The notes under the pieces are model-generated. The model searched no databases, had not been told where the DNA came from, and was given only the letters and a program-made list of their open reading frames with translations. This document shows positions 7,155-16,772 of a DNA stretch of 27,788 nt, piece after piece. The translations under genes and the position numbers were made by a program. Location: the NCBI GenBank assembly GCA_028818385.1, contig JAPPNY010000091.1, positions 1-27,788 on the forward strand, written 5' to 3'. This DNA comes from Spirochaetaceae bacterium (GTDB lineage: Bacteria; Spirochaetota; Spirochaetia; SZUA-6; Bin103). Position 1 is the stretch's first letter. Each line of letters starts with the position of its first letter.

Positions 7155-8948
7155 ATGAGAGGAATGCGAGCAGACGAGTTGACCATCCCCGTGACCGCGC
7201 CCACCCCGCTTCGCGAGAAACGGGCGTCGGTCCGGGACTACGGCGCCGATCCGGCCGCCGACGACAACTACCGCGCCTTCCAGAAGGCGCTCGACGACAG
7301 CCGTGACCGCGGCATCTCCACGCTGAGCGTCCCGCCGGGAGTCTACCGCTTCGCGACGGCCCGCCCGCTCTGCCTGCGCGGCCTGGAGGACTTCACGCTC
7401 GACGGCAACGGCGCCGAGCTGATCTTCAGCAGGGACGAGGACTTCGTCCATGTCTCCGACTGCCGGCGCGTGGTCCTGCGCGACCTGGTGGTCGACTGGG
7501 ACTGGGGTACGGCGCCGCTGGCCAGCGTGGCCCACGTGCGCGGTACCGGACCGACGCGCGACTGGGTCGACCTGGAGTTCACCGAGCACGACACCGTCGA
7601 CGCCGGCATGACGTTCGCCACCATGAACGCGCTGGACCCGCAGCGGCTCACGCCGGGGTGCGAAGGGGGCAGGGAGCACGGGCGCGGGTTCAGCCGGGTG
7701 CGCAAGGCCGGCGCCAACGTGCTGCGCTGCCACCTCGATCTGGACGCCGTGTCCGAGCTTCTGTTCACGCCGGGATCCGTGTACCTGGTCCGGCACTTCC
7801 TGCACGACTCTCCCGCGTTCACGATCAGCGACTGCCGCCACCTGTCGCTGCAGCGCATCACCGTCCACTCGGCGCCCGGGGCCGGTTTCATCGTCTGCGG
7901 CGACACCGCCAACTGGGAGGCGGTGGGCTGCAGGATCGTCCTCCGACCGGGCGCCACCCGCCGCATCACCACCACCTCGGACGGCATGCACCTGGCCCAG
8001 AGCCGCGGGTTCTGCAGGCTCGAGGGCTGCGACTTCAGCTTCCACGGCGACGACTGCCTGAACATCCACGACAACATCTCCATGGGCGTACGCGACGTGC
8101 GGCGCCAGACGCTGATCGCTCGCAACGTCCGCGAGGACGCGCGGCCGCTGCACGCGGGAGATCCGGTCGAATTCCGCCGTCCCGACCTGTCGCCCACCGG
8201 GTTCGCGAGCCACGTCACGGACATTCGCTACCTGCCGGACGACGAGTGCGAGCTGGCTTTCGCCGACGTGCTGCCGCCGAACCTGGATCCGCAGACCATC
8301 CTGTTCAACCGCCGCTACGACAGCTCCCACTACCTGATCCGCGGCAACCATTTCCACGAGAACCGCGCGCGCGGCGTCCTGCTGCAGGCGTGCCACGGAC
8401 TGGTGGAAGGCAACCGGTTCTACCGGAACCAGGGCGCCGCGGTGCAGATCGAGACCGGCGCCAGCCTCGGCATGTGGTCGGAGGGAATGGGGGTCGAGGA
8501 CCTGATCGTCCGCGACAACACGTTCGATACCTGCGACGTCAACGACTGGGGCAAGGCGGTGGTGTACATCAGCGCGTTCCTGCCAGCGGGGGTGCCGGTC
8601 ACGCCGCAGGGCTCGCCCAACCCCACCAGCACCATCGGCGACTCCGGTTCCCTCTTTCGCACCGCCTACCCGATCTTCCGGGACCTGCTCTTCGAGAACA
8701 ACCGCTTCGTGGACTACCCGCGCAGGGCCATGATCGTCAGCTCCGCGCGGGACGTGACGGTACGGGGCAACACGTTCAGCAATCCGACGCCGCGTGCTCG
8801 GAACAACCCCGAACGGGGCTCCATCTGGGTCGAGCTCTCAAGCCGCGTGACCATCCAGGGGAACGACTGGCAGCCGTCGCCGTACCAGGCGGAGCGCACG
8901 GTGGAGTGGGATCCCGCAACCGCGAGCGGCGTCACGACGACCGACTGA
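7155..8948 (+). CDS. Right-handed parallel beta-helix glycosidase, GH110-like (alpha-1,3-galactosidase family candidate)
   Basis: The 597-aa protein opens with a beta-helix N-cap (SVRDYGADPAADDNYRAFQK, PPGVYRF). It continues through many short strands with repeated Asn/Asp turns (IRGNHFHENRARGVLL, GLVEGNRFYRNQGAAVQI, VTVRGNTFSNP). The segment DGMHLAQSRGF leading to FSFHGDDCLNIHDN resembles the active-site region of GH110. It places Asp at residues 276, 299 and 300, a spacing that, as I recall, matches the aspartate trio of characterised GH110 enzymes. No signal peptide, so it should act in the cytoplasm on imported sugars. The gene follows the transporter gene on the same strand, and its 3' end overlaps the convergent GH95 gene by 17 bp. 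A different beta-helix family (GH28-like, pectate-lyase-like) is the main alternative. Confidence 0.7.
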   Translation: MRGMRADELTIPVTAPTPLREKRASVRDYGADPAADDNYRAFQKALDDSRDRGISTLSVPPGVYRFATARPLCLRGLEDFTLDGNGAELIFSRDEDFVHVSDCRRVVLRDLVVDWDWGTAPLASVAHVRGTGPTRDWVDLEFTEHDTVDAGMTFATMNALDPQRLTPGCEGGREHGRGFSRVRKAGANVLRCHLDLDAVSELLFTPGSVYLVRHFLHDSPAFTISDCRHLSLQRITVHSAPGAGFIVCGDTANWEAVGCRIVLRPGATRRITTTSDGMHLAQSRGFCRLEGCDFSFHGDDCLNIHDNISMGVRDVRRQTLIARNVREDARPLHAGDPVEFRRPDLSPTGFASHVTDIRYLPDDECELAFADVLPPNLDPQTILFNRRYDSSHYLIRGNHFHENRARGVLLQACHGLVEGNRFYRNQGAAVQIETGASLGMWSEGMGVEDLIVRDNTFDTCDVNDWGKAVVYISAFLPAGVPVTPQGSPNPTSTIGDSGSLFRTAYPIFRDLLFENNRFVDYPRRAMIVSSARDVTVRGNTFSNPTPRARNNPERGSIWVELSSRVTIQGNDWQPSPYQAERTVEWDPATASGVTTTD

Positions 8949-11262
8949 TCTCCGCCGCGGCGCCGGCCGGGAAGCGCAGGGTGTAGCTGCCGCCCGCCGT
9001 GGTCTGCAGGTCCTTCACGGTGTCGCCGTAACGAACCCGGCACCGGCCGCCGACCTCCGCGCGAATCGCCGCTTCGGTGAGTGCGCCGCCGCGCCAGCGG
9101 GCATCCACCGCGAAGGCGCCGCGCGCGCGAAAGCCGCGGAAGGAGCCGTCGGGCCACGCGGCCGGCAGCGCCGGCAGCAGGTGGATGACGCCGGCGTGGC
9201 TCTGCAGCAGCATCTCCGTGATCGCGCCGGCGACGCCCATCATGTCGCCGACCTGGACCTGCCCGTGGGCGTCCACGAACAGGTTCGGATAGAGCTTGCG
9301 TGCGAACGACCGCTCGATGAGCTCCAGCGCTCGATCACCCAGGCGCAGCCGAGCCAGGATGGCGGCGACCCAGCCAAGGCTCCATCCCTGCGCATCGTAG
9401 TCGTGGCGCAGCCGGTGCTCGACGGAGCGCTGCGCCGCCCGCGCCAGCTCCGGATCGCGGTCGGGCTGCACTCGGTAGCCGGGCATCAGCCCGTACAGGT
9501 GGGAGACGTGGCGGTGGCCGGGCTCCGCCTCCGCCGGTTCGTGACGCCACTCGCGCAGCCGGCCGTCGTTGCCGACCGCCGGCAGCGCCAACCGGTCGCG
9601 TGCCGCACGGACCTGGTGCAGCAGGCCGTCGTCGATCTCCAGGACCTCGGCGGCCTCGATGAAGCCGTCGAACGTGTGCCAGATCGTCTCCTGGTCGCAC
9701 GCGCAGCCGATCGACAGGCTGCAGGCGCGACCGCTCGCGTCGAGGAACCGGTTCTCCGGCGATGCGCTCGGTCCGGACACCAGCATGCCGTCGTCCGGGT
9801 CCACCGAAAGCCAGTCGAGCAGGAACAGCGTGCACTCCCTGAGCACGGGGTAGGCGCGTTCCGACAGGAACGCCCGGTCCTGCGTATAGCGGTAGTGGTC
9901 GATCATGTGCTGCGCGCACCAGGAGGCGCCCATCAGCCACATCCCCCAGAGCGGTTCCCCGTACACCGCCGCGTAGCCCCACGCGTCGGTGTCGACGCCG
10001 GCGAAGAAGCCCCGGCATCCCAGCTCGCGCGCCGCCCGTCCGCCGGCCGATCGCAGGCGTTCGGTGAGGTGGAACAGCGGCTCGTGGCACTCCGGCAGAG
10101 CCAGCGGCTCGGCAAGCCAGTACGCCTCCTGGAGATTGATGTTGAGGTGGTAGTCCGAGTGCCAGGGAGCTTCGAGCAGCGGGTTCCACACCCCCTGCAG
10201 GTTGGCCGGAAGCGTTCCGGGGCGGGACGCGGACATGAACAGGTAACGGCAGTAGTGGAAGTAGAGAAGGAGCAGCCCCGGGTCGGGCACTCCGGCTGCC
10301 GCGGCGAGCACGCGCGCATCCATCGGCCGACCACGGTTCGCGTCGACCGCGAGATCCAGGTCCACCCGGCCGAACAGGCGCCCGTGGTCCGACTCATGAC
10401 GCTCGCGCAGTTCGACATACGGCCGTCCGGCAGCCTTGTCGAGGCGCCGCCGGCACGCGCCGGCCAGGTCGTCGGACAGCGGGCGCGCAGGGTTGTCGAG
10501 CCGGTAGTCGGTTGCGACGGCAACCAGGACGGTCACGGAACGGGCGCCCCGGACCCGCAGCGACTCCGACGTATCGACCAGACCGCCGTCACCGTCGGCG
10601 ATCAGGCGGACGACGACCGCGAACCGGACTCCCGCGTGCTCGCCACCGTGGCCGGCCCGGGCCGTCATCACCAGCTCGGCGCCGGAGCGGCGATCGGTGA
10701 CGCCGCTCGCGCCGGCCGGGTGCTGCAGCGCGAACGTGGCGCCGACACACGGCTCATCGGCATCGAGGCGCAGGACCACGACGTCGTCGGCGGCCGACGC
10801 GAACGCCTCGCGTCGATGGCGGACGCCCGCGCACCGATACTCCACCGTGGCGACCGCGGTGCGCAGGTCGAGCCGCCGGCGGTAGTCGTGCACGGCTGCC
10901 TCCCCATGGTCGAGCTCCATCGCCAGGTAGCCGGCCGGCTGGTAGCTGCGCGGGGTGATGCGCGGGGCAAGGAGATGGCGCTGACAGTAGCGTTCCGCAT
11001 CGAAGTGGCGGCCGGCGGACAGCAGGCGCCGGAGCTCCGCGACGTGACGCCGCGCGTCCGGTTGCATGGCCGGCGCTGGCGGCCCGGCCCAGATCGTCTT
11101 CTCGTTGAGCAGCACCTGATCACGCCCGATGCCGCCGTAGATCATGGCGCCCATGCGGCCGTTGCCGAGCGGCAGGGCGGCGCTCCAGCCGCGTGCGGGC
11201 CGATCCCGGTCGGAGACCGGCCGGTCGAGCGCGGCGGGAGCTTCGTACCGGAGGTCGTGCAC
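8932..11262 (-). CDS. GH95 family alpha-L-fucosidase (or alpha-L-galactosidase)
   Basis: The 776-aa protein matches GH95 along its length: PLGNGRMGAMIYGG (31-44), LNEKTIWAG (52-60), LPANLQGVWNP (351-361), SDYHLNINLQEAYW with the paired Asn at 374 and 376, SASPENRF (499-506), and PGHRHVSHLYGLMPG (581-595). GH95 enzymes invert and usually remove alpha-1,2-fucose; some act on alpha-L-galactose. One feature is odd: the usual DGNFG motif near the C-terminus reads GDMMG (672-676, in QVGDMMGVAGAITEM), so the catalytic Asp may be displaced by one residue. There is no signal peptide, unlike many GH95 proteins. The start is GTG 11262. It follows the permease gene by 28 bp on the same strand and is probably the last gene of that operon. 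Confidence 0.9.
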   Translation of the reverse strand: MHDLRYEAPAALDRPVSDRDRPARGWSAALPLGNGRMGAMIYGGIGRDQVLLNEKTIWAGPPAPAMQPDARRHVAELRRLLSAGRHFDAERYCQRHLLAPRITPRSYQPAGYLAMELDHGEAAVHDYRRRLDLRTAVATVEYRCAGVRHRREAFASAADDVVVLRLDADEPCVGATFALQHPAGASGVTDRRSGAELVMTARAGHGGEHAGVRFAVVVRLIADGDGGLVDTSESLRVRGARSVTVLVAVATDYRLDNPARPLSDDLAGACRRRLDKAAGRPYVELRERHESDHGRLFGRVDLDLAVDANRGRPMDARVLAAAAGVPDPGLLLLYFHYCRYLFMSASRPGTLPANLQGVWNPLLEAPWHSDYHLNINLQEAYWLAEPLALPECHEPLFHLTERLRSAGGRAARELGCRGFFAGVDTDAWGYAAVYGEPLWGMWLMGASWCAQHMIDHYRYTQDRAFLSERAYPVLRECTLFLLDWLSVDPDDGMLVSGPSASPENRFLDASGRACSLSIGCACDQETIWHTFDGFIEAAEVLEIDDGLLHQVRAARDRLALPAVGNDGRLREWRHEPAEAEPGHRHVSHLYGLMPGYRVQPDRDPELARAAQRSVEHRLRHDYDAQGWSLGWVAAILARLRLGDRALELIERSFARKLYPNLFVDAHGQVQVGDMMGVAGAITEMLLQSHAGVIHLLPALPAAWPDGSFRGFRARGAFAVDARWRGGALTEAAIRAEVGGRCRVRYGDTVKDLQTTAGGSYTLRFPAGAAAEISRSS

Positions 11263-11290
11263 GGGGTGGGCGGCTCCCTGTGGCGTGGGA

Positions 11291-12211
11291 CTATGCCTTG
11301 ATGTGGCCGACCAGCAGTCCCTTCACGAAGTAGCGCTGCAGGAACGGGTACGCGATGGTGATCGGAAACACGGTGACCACGATCGTGGCGTACTTCATCG
11401 ATTCCATGGTCACCAGCATCTCGGAGGTGATCATCTCCGCGCCGGGTTGGATGCTCTGTGACTGGGCGGAGGCCACCCGGTAGAACGCCTCCAGGCTCGA
11501 CATGGTCTTGATCAGGATCGTCGGCACCGTCCACCACTTCTGGTTGAACACGAAGTACGCGGACGCGAACCAGTCGTTCCAGTGCAACACGCCCACGAAC
11601 AGGGCGATCGTCGCCAGCACGGGTCTGGAGAGCGGCAGCATGATGCTCACGAAGATGCGAAAGTCGCCGGCGCCGTCGACCTTCGCCGAGTCTTCCAGCG
11701 ACTGGGGCAGCTCCCGGAAGAACGCCATGAACAGGAGCGCGTGATAGTAGGCGAACAGCTCGGGGACGATGTAGACCCAGAACGTGTTGAGCAGGCCTAT
11801 CGCGCGGTACAGCAGGTAGGTCGGGATCAGTCCACCCGAGAAAAAGAGCGTGACCAGGCCGATCATCGAGTAGGTCTTGCGAAAGACGAGGTGCCTCTTG
11901 GAGAGCCCGTAGGCGACCATGGCCGTGAAGAACACGGCGGTCACCGTGCCCACGGCCGTGCGCAGGATGGTCACCAGGAACGCGGTGCCGATGAGGGGAT
12001 CGCCCAGCACGACGCGGTAGTTGGTCAGCGTAGGGCGGCGCGGGAACAGGAACAGGCCGCCCTTGGCCGAGTCGATCCCCTCGTTGAGGGAGCGCAGGAT
12101 GACGTAGTAGAAGGGGTAGAGGGTGACCACGAGCACCATCAGCGCCAACGCGACCACGACCATGTTGATGACGCGGTCCTCCCTCGACTGGGCCATGCGC
12201 GCGAGCGCCAT
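11291..12211 (-). CDS. ytcP-like: Carbohydrate ABC transporter permease, YtcP/LplC type
   Basis: This 306-aa inner-membrane protein has about six hydrophobic segments, beginning MVVVALALMVLVVTLYPFYY. Its EAA loop (EDSAKVDGAGDFRIF, then VSIMLPLSRP) is where the ATPase docks. The N-terminal SLNEGIDSAKGG and the C-terminal end RYFVKGLLVGHIKA are typical of the YtcP/LplC branch, which imports oligosaccharides. Its ATG overlaps the stop of the upstream permease gene by one base (TGATG), indicating translational coupling. No ATPase gene is in the window, so a shared MsmK/UgpC-like ATPase encoded elsewhere is expected. Confidence 0.93.
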   Translation of the reverse strand: MALARMAQSREDRVINMVVVALALMVLVVTLYPFYYVILRSLNEGIDSAKGGLFLFPRRPTLTNYRVVLGDPLIGTAFLVTILRTAVGTVTAVFFTAMVAYGLSKRHLVFRKTYSMIGLVTLFFSGGLIPTYLLYRAIGLLNTFWVYIVPELFAYYHALLFMAFFRELPQSLEDSAKVDGAGDFRIFVSIMLPLSRPVLATIALFVGVLHWNDWFASAYFVFNQKWWTVPTILIKTMSSLEAFYRVASAQSQSIQPGAEMITSEMLVTMESMKYATIVVTVFPITIAYPFLQRYFVKGLLVGHIKA

Positions 12212-13161
12212 CAGAACAGGCTCCTGCCGCTGATGCGGCCCGACAGCCAGTTGGTGATGACCACCAGGATCATCGCCAGCAGCGACTGCATCAGTCCGAC
12301 GGAGGTGGCGAACGAGTAGCGGCCGAGCTCCAGCCCCATTTCCAGGATGTAGTACTCCAGCACGTACGAGGTCTCGCGCGTGAAGAGGTTGCCGAGCAGG
12401 TACGACGTGTCCAGCCCGGCGCGCACCAGTCCTCCCATGCTCAGGATCAGCAGCACGGCGATGAGACCGGTCATGTTCGGCAGGGTGATCCGCCAGGCGC
12501 GCCGCAGCCGTCCCGCGCCATCGATGATCGCCGCCTCGTAGAGCTGCTCGTCGATGCCGGCGATCGCCGCCAGGTAGAGGATGGCGCTCCAGCCCATGCC
12601 CTTCCAGACGTTCACCATCGTCGCCATCAGCCGCCAGTACTCGGGCTTCGTCCAGAACAGCACCGGTTCGTCGACCAGGCCGACGGCCACCAGCACGTCG
12701 TTGACGATGCCGCGGCGGTCGAGCAGCAGGATGAACAGGTAGGCGGTGACCACGTAGGAGATGAAGTGCGGCAGGTAGCTGGTCGTCTGCACCACCCGCT
12801 TGAATCCGGTACGGGGGATCTCGTTGATCAGCAGGGCCAGCAGGATGGGCACCGGGAAGCCGATCACCAGTCCGTACAGGCTGAGCAGCACGGTGTTCCT
12901 GAACGCGGGATAGAACTCCGGATCGGTGAGCGCCCAGGTGAAGTGCTTGAGTCCCACGAACGGGCTGGCGAAATAGCCCATCAGGATCTTGAAGTCCTGG
13001 AAGGCGATGATCAGGCTGATCATCGGCAGATAGGCGAAGATGAGGAGGAACAGGACCCCCGGCAGGGTCATGAGCTGCAACTGGAGCTGCCCCCTGAACC
13101 GCCGCATCAGCGGTACGCGCACGATCGGCGCCGCGCGGTCGATTGCCGTCCTGTCCGCCAT
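12211..13161 (-). CDS. lplB-like: Carbohydrate ABC transporter permease, LplB type
   Basis: This membrane protein of about 316 residues has about six hydrophobic segments starting LMTLPGVLFLLIFAYLPMIS. Family hallmarks are IIAFQDFKILMG, FVGLKHF, FRNTVLLSLYGLVIGFPVPI and the EAA loop YEAAIIDGAGRLRRAWRITLP. It forms the heterodimeric channel with the YtcP-type permease. ATG 13161 leaves a 4-bp gap to the upstream GH32-fold gene and has AAGGGG about 13 bases upstream. An in-frame ATG at 13188 would overlap that gene by 23 bp and lacks a visible ribosome site. The gene sits in a minus-strand run: GH32-fold, LplB, YtcP, GH95. Confidence 0.93.
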   Translation of the reverse strand: MADRTAIDRAAPIVRVPLMRRFRGQLQLQLMTLPGVLFLLIFAYLPMISLIIAFQDFKILMGYFASPFVGLKHFTWALTDPEFYPAFRNTVLLSLYGLVIGFPVPILLALLINEIPRTGFKRVVQTTSYLPHFISYVVTAYLFILLLDRRGIVNDVLVAVGLVDEPVLFWTKPEYWRLMATMVNVWKGMGWSAILYLAAIAGIDEQLYEAAIIDGAGRLRRAWRITLPNMTGLIAVLLILSMGGLVRAGLDTSYLLGNLFTRETSYVLEYYILEMGLELGRYSFATSVGLMQSLLAMILVVITNWLSGRISGRSLF

Positions 13162-13165
13162 GGGT

Positions 13166-14728
13166 TCAGTCACGCCCCTTGCGGACATAGTCGGCAGTCG
13201 GCGTGATCCGTTCGGTGAACCGGTCCTCGCCGCTGTCGATGCCGTCCAGATCCCATGCGTCCAGATGCCGCAGCGTCACCACGTGCTTGGAGTCGATCGG
13301 GGCACCGCGCACGAAGAAATGATACGCCAACCGGCCGGGGTCCGGCGGGTAGATGCGGTTGGCCATCGGCACGCCGTCCCCGGCGAACACCTCCAGCACC
13401 GACGCGTCCACGAACACCCGCAGCCGCACCTCCGCGCCGGCTTCGAGCCCCACCGGCGCGGTGTACTCGTTGTCCGGCGTGAGCATGCGGAGCTGCCCGT
13501 CGGCGGTGGAGTAGGTCACCTCGCAGGCGAACGGACCGTCGGCGATGCGCAGGCCGCAGGAGAAGTCCTTGTACTCGATATCGTCGGGCGAGCCCGGATC
13601 CACGGCCAGCGCGATCTCCACCGACGAGCCCAGGACGCCGAGCTCGCAGACCTCGCCGACGGCGAACGTGCGATCGGCCCACCGGCGGTGGTTGCGGCGC
13701 AGCGCGGCGATCTCGCGGGCGGGCACGATGTCGAACGTGCCCTGCCGGTTGGGGATGAATTGCCGCGGCACCGTGAACACCCCGGACCAGCGGATGTCCG
13801 GGTCTTGCGTGCGCCGCTGCTTGTCCGGGATCCAGCCCCACATGAACAGCCGCCCCGCGTCGTCGCGGGTCAGGACCGAGACCAGGAAGTTGTGGCCGTG
13901 ATCGGCGAAGCCGCGCTGCTCCTCGATGAACCTGCCGTCCCGGATCATGCCGACCATGTACTGGCGGTGGGCGAGGTTGCTGAGCAGGTGCCGGCCGTCG
14001 TCGAGGGGCCACACGCACGGGCACTCGAAGTAGATGCCCTCCCGCTCGGGGTCGGCGGCCGACCACAGGATGCCGCGGTAGCGCCACTCGTACAGGTCGG
14101 AGGACTCGAACAGCAGCACCAGGGAGCCGGCCTTGTCCCGGCGCCCGGAACCGACGGACATGAAGAAGCCGTCGCGGTCGCGCCATACCCACGGATCGCG
14201 CATGCCCATCAGGTGCTCGTCGGCGCGCTCCGGGTCGTAGGGGATGCCCAGGTCTTCGTGGTCGGGCGGGAGGGTGGCGACGGGATTGGCGTGGTGCGCC
14301 CGAAAGCCCTGCAGGTCCTCCCCGTCGCTGACCGCCAGGTACACGTCGCGGTTCTCGATCGTGTAGAAGGCGTACACCTTGCCCTCGTGCGCGATCAGGT
14401 TGCCGGACCAGAGGTGGCGGTCCGCGGCGACGCCGTGCTCGGAGGAGGTGAGCGCGGGCGGATAGTGCGTCCAGGTGACCAGGTCGGCGCTGGACACGTG
14501 TCCCCACTGGCAGGGGCCGTGCATGGCCCGGAAGTCGGGCGAGTAGCTGTGCTGGTAGGTCACGTGGTAGCGGTCGCCGGCGAAGACGGGGTGCGTGTCT
14601 CCGGCGGCGCCGAAGGGTGCCGCCAGGTGGTAGCGCGGGTACCAGCGATCGGCCCGCACCTCGCGGCGCAACGCGTCCACGGTGCGGCGGTACGCCGTCA
14701 GCCCCTCCGTCGCCGCCGCGTTGCCCAT
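13166..14728 (-). CDS. GH32-fold beta-propeller glycosidase A (divergent active-site signature)
   Basis: The 520-aa protein has the GH32 order of catalytic motifs: the nucleophile region at Asp44 (GDTHPVFAGDRYHVTYQ), RDP at 177-179 (MRDPWVW) and EC at 235-236 (YFECPCVW). A C-terminal beta-sandwich follows, including LRVFVDASVLEVFAGDG, a GH32C hallmark. The usual NDPNG box is changed to GDTHP; the nucleophile is kept but the subsite residues differ, so fructan specificity is doubtful. Start ATG 14728 gives a non-overlapping gene; the frame stays open upstream into the divergent GH101-related gene. It is probably the first gene of the permease operon. No signal peptide. Confidence 0.85.
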   Translation of the reverse strand: MGNAAATEGLTAYRRTVDALRREVRADRWYPRYHLAAPFGAAGDTHPVFAGDRYHVTYQHSYSPDFRAMHGPCQWGHVSSADLVTWTHYPPALTSSEHGVAADRHLWSGNLIAHEGKVYAFYTIENRDVYLAVSDGEDLQGFRAHHANPVATLPPDHEDLGIPYDPERADEHLMGMRDPWVWRDRDGFFMSVGSGRRDKAGSLVLLFESSDLYEWRYRGILWSAADPEREGIYFECPCVWPLDDGRHLLSNLAHRQYMVGMIRDGRFIEEQRGFADHGHNFLVSVLTRDDAGRLFMWGWIPDKQRRTQDPDIRWSGVFTVPRQFIPNRQGTFDIVPAREIAALRRNHRRWADRTFAVGEVCELGVLGSSVEIALAVDPGSPDDIEYKDFSCGLRIADGPFACEVTYSTADGQLRMLTPDNEYTAPVGLEAGAEVRLRVFVDASVLEVFAGDGVPMANRIYPPDPGRLAYHFFVRGAPIDSKHVVTLRHLDAWDLDGIDSGEDRFTERITPTADYVRKGRD

Positions 14729-14801
14729 CGACAAGCCATCGTGTTCCAATTCGTCGATGAGGACAACATCCCGCGACTCCGGCGCGGCAGGGGCCTGACG
14801 C

Positions 14802-16769
14802 ATGCTGCTTGAGAACGACACGCTGCGCGTGCAGCTCCACGACGGCATACCGGTCGTCGCGTCGTACACGCACCTTCCCACAGACCAGACGCTGCTCGGG
14901 GACCCGGGCCCGACGCCACTGACGATCAACGGCGACGCGGTCGCATGGAGTGAGCTGACCGTCGATCACTCCGCAACGGCGACCTCCGCGGCGTTCCACG
15001 TGTCCTGCGGCGACATCTCGTTCGACTACCGGCTCGACCTGGAAGCCGACTTCCTGCGGCTGCGGATCGACGGCGTCGACGGGCCGCTCGATACCGTCGG
15101 CTTCGGCGGCTCGCCGCTCCTGCAGGTGAGCGACCCGGAGTACCGGTACGCGCGCATCTCCTTCGAGGAGGACACGGAAATCGCCAAGAAGTGGTGGCGG
15201 GAGCACTTCGGCGCGGTCGGCGGCGACAGCGACGCGTGCGACGTGATGCACGGCTGCGTCTACCACCCCGACCGGCTGTGCGCCTTCGTGCACAGCAATT
15301 TCCCGCTGCTGCCGGCGCGCCATGCCAACGGCCCCGGCGGATACTCGGTCGCGCTCAACGACTACCGCTACCGGGTGCGGTCACGGACGATGTGGCCGCT
15401 CGACGTGAAGGTGGTGTTCCTGCAGGACTACAACGGCGACGGCATCACCGACTGGAGCGACTGGGCGCTCTGGGTCAACCGCACCCTGCCGGACGCCGAC
15501 GAGCTGTACCGCTCGACCATCTCCTACAAGATCTTTCTGACCCTCAAGAACGACCAAGTGTTCACCACCTACCCGCAGATGATGGAGATCGTGCGCGCCA
15601 TCCACAACGTCGCCGACGGCATCCCGCAGCTCATCTACCTGGTCGGCTGGCAGAACCAGGGCCACGACGACAACTACCCGACCATGGACCGGATCAATCC
15701 GCGGCCCGGCGGGAGGCACCGTCTGCTGCGGGCCATCGACGAGTGCGAGCGGAACTACGACACGACCGTGAGCTATCACATCAACATCGACGACGCGTAC
15801 CCCGACAGCCCGGACTGGGACCCCTCGTACATGTCCGCCGAGAGCGGCAAGCCATGCGGCGTCGTGCACACGCTGGACTGGGAGCTCGGCCACTTCCGGC
15901 GGCGCATGGAAGGGATGTTGCGCATGGTGCCCGTGCCCCGGACCCTGCACGTCGACAACACCCGCATCTGCAACACGGCCGCCCGCGATTTCGACGGCAT
16001 CGGCGAGCTGGACGAGCTCTACTGCGGGCTGCTGCCCATGGCGGAGTGGCTCAAGGAGAAGGGCATCAGCCTCACCACCGAAGGGACGAACGGCATGCCC
16101 ATCGACGGGACGCTGCTGTTCTCCGGGTGGTTCCACTACGACTGCCGGCTCATCGGCCGGCAGATGCTGCACCGCAAGATCGTCGGCGGCGGCGCCGGCC
16201 GCCACTTCGGCGAGCTGTACGCGCGCGACTACGCGCTCGGCTCCAACATCCACGTCGACTTCGCCTACGGGCGCCGGGACGTCGTGGTCAGCTACCTGGA
16301 GGACTGGCGCGGCATGGTCGACCGGATCTACCTGGGCTCGCTGCTCTACCTCTACTTCCTGGAGCGCGAGATGGTGGTGTGCCGCGGCACCTGGCCCGAC
16401 GACATCCACATGGAGTACGACGACGGCACCGTCGTGGACATCACCTCCCGGTACACCATGACCGTCAAGCGCGGCGACATGGTGATCGCCAGGGACAACG
16501 ACACGCGCTGCGTCCCGCTGGGAGACGCGCTGTACATCTACTCGCCGGTCGGCGACCGGCAGAGCTTCGGCCTGCCACCGGAGTGGCACGGCAAGCCGTT
16601 GCGGATCGTCATGCTGTCCAGGGACGGCGTCGAGGAGCACGACTTCGCGTTGCCGGCCGACGCCCACTACCACGTGAAGCACGACCGCATCGACTTCCAC
16701 TGGATGGCCACGTACGTGCCCTACAAGGTGACGCTGGCGGAACCGGCGGCCGATCCCGCGCAGGCCTGA
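14802..16769 (+). CDS. GH101-related alpha-N-acetylgalactosaminidase-like protein, tandem copy 1
   Basis: This 655-aa protein has an N-terminal beta-sandwich, a calcium-loop-like DYNGDGITDWSD (209-220), and a TIM-barrel region with YLVGWQNQGHDDNYP, YHINIDDAYPDSP, LHVDNTR (Asp385, candidate nucleophile) and TTEGTNG (Glu427, candidate acid/base). The order NGDGxxDW, GHDxxxP, HxNxDDxYP, VDN, TEG follows GH101 endo-alpha-GalNAc-ases. GH101 enzymes, however, are much longer and secreted, while this one is compact and has no signal peptide, more like intracellular GH129. The likely role is trimming imported alpha-GalNAc-containing glycans. AGGGG lies about nine bases before ATG 14802. It is divergent from GH32-fold gene A with a 73-bp gap. 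Confidence 0.8.
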   Translation: MLLENDTLRVQLHDGIPVVASYTHLPTDQTLLGDPGPTPLTINGDAVAWSELTVDHSATATSAAFHVSCGDISFDYRLDLEADFLRLRIDGVDGPLDTVGFGGSPLLQVSDPEYRYARISFEEDTEIAKKWWREHFGAVGGDSDACDVMHGCVYHPDRLCAFVHSNFPLLPARHANGPGGYSVALNDYRYRVRSRTMWPLDVKVVFLQDYNGDGITDWSDWALWVNRTLPDADELYRSTISYKIFLTLKNDQVFTTYPQMMEIVRAIHNVADGIPQLIYLVGWQNQGHDDNYPTMDRINPRPGGRHRLLRAIDECERNYDTTVSYHINIDDAYPDSPDWDPSYMSAESGKPCGVVHTLDWELGHFRRRMEGMLRMVPVPRTLHVDNTRICNTAARDFDGIGELDELYCGLLPMAEWLKEKGISLTTEGTNGMPIDGTLLFSGWFHYDCRLIGRQMLHRKIVGGGAGRHFGELYARDYALGSNIHVDFAYGRRDVVVSYLEDWRGMVDRIYLGSLLYLYFLEREMVVCRGTWPDDIHMEYDDGTVVDITSRYTMTVKRGDMVIARDNDTRCVPLGDALYIYSPVGDRQSFGLPPEWHGKPLRIVMLSRDGVEEHDFALPADAHYHVKHDRIDFHWMATYVPYKVTLAEPAADPAQA

Positions 16770-16772
16770 CGC

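Noticed and set aside
9181..11301. A long plus-strand open frame opposite the GH95 gene.
   Set aside because: The minus-strand GH95 match is strong over its whole length; the plus frame has antisense-type composition.
14729..14929. N-terminal extension of GH32-fold gene A.
   Set aside because: It would run antisense through the start of the GH101-related gene and adds sequence unlike any GH32 domain.
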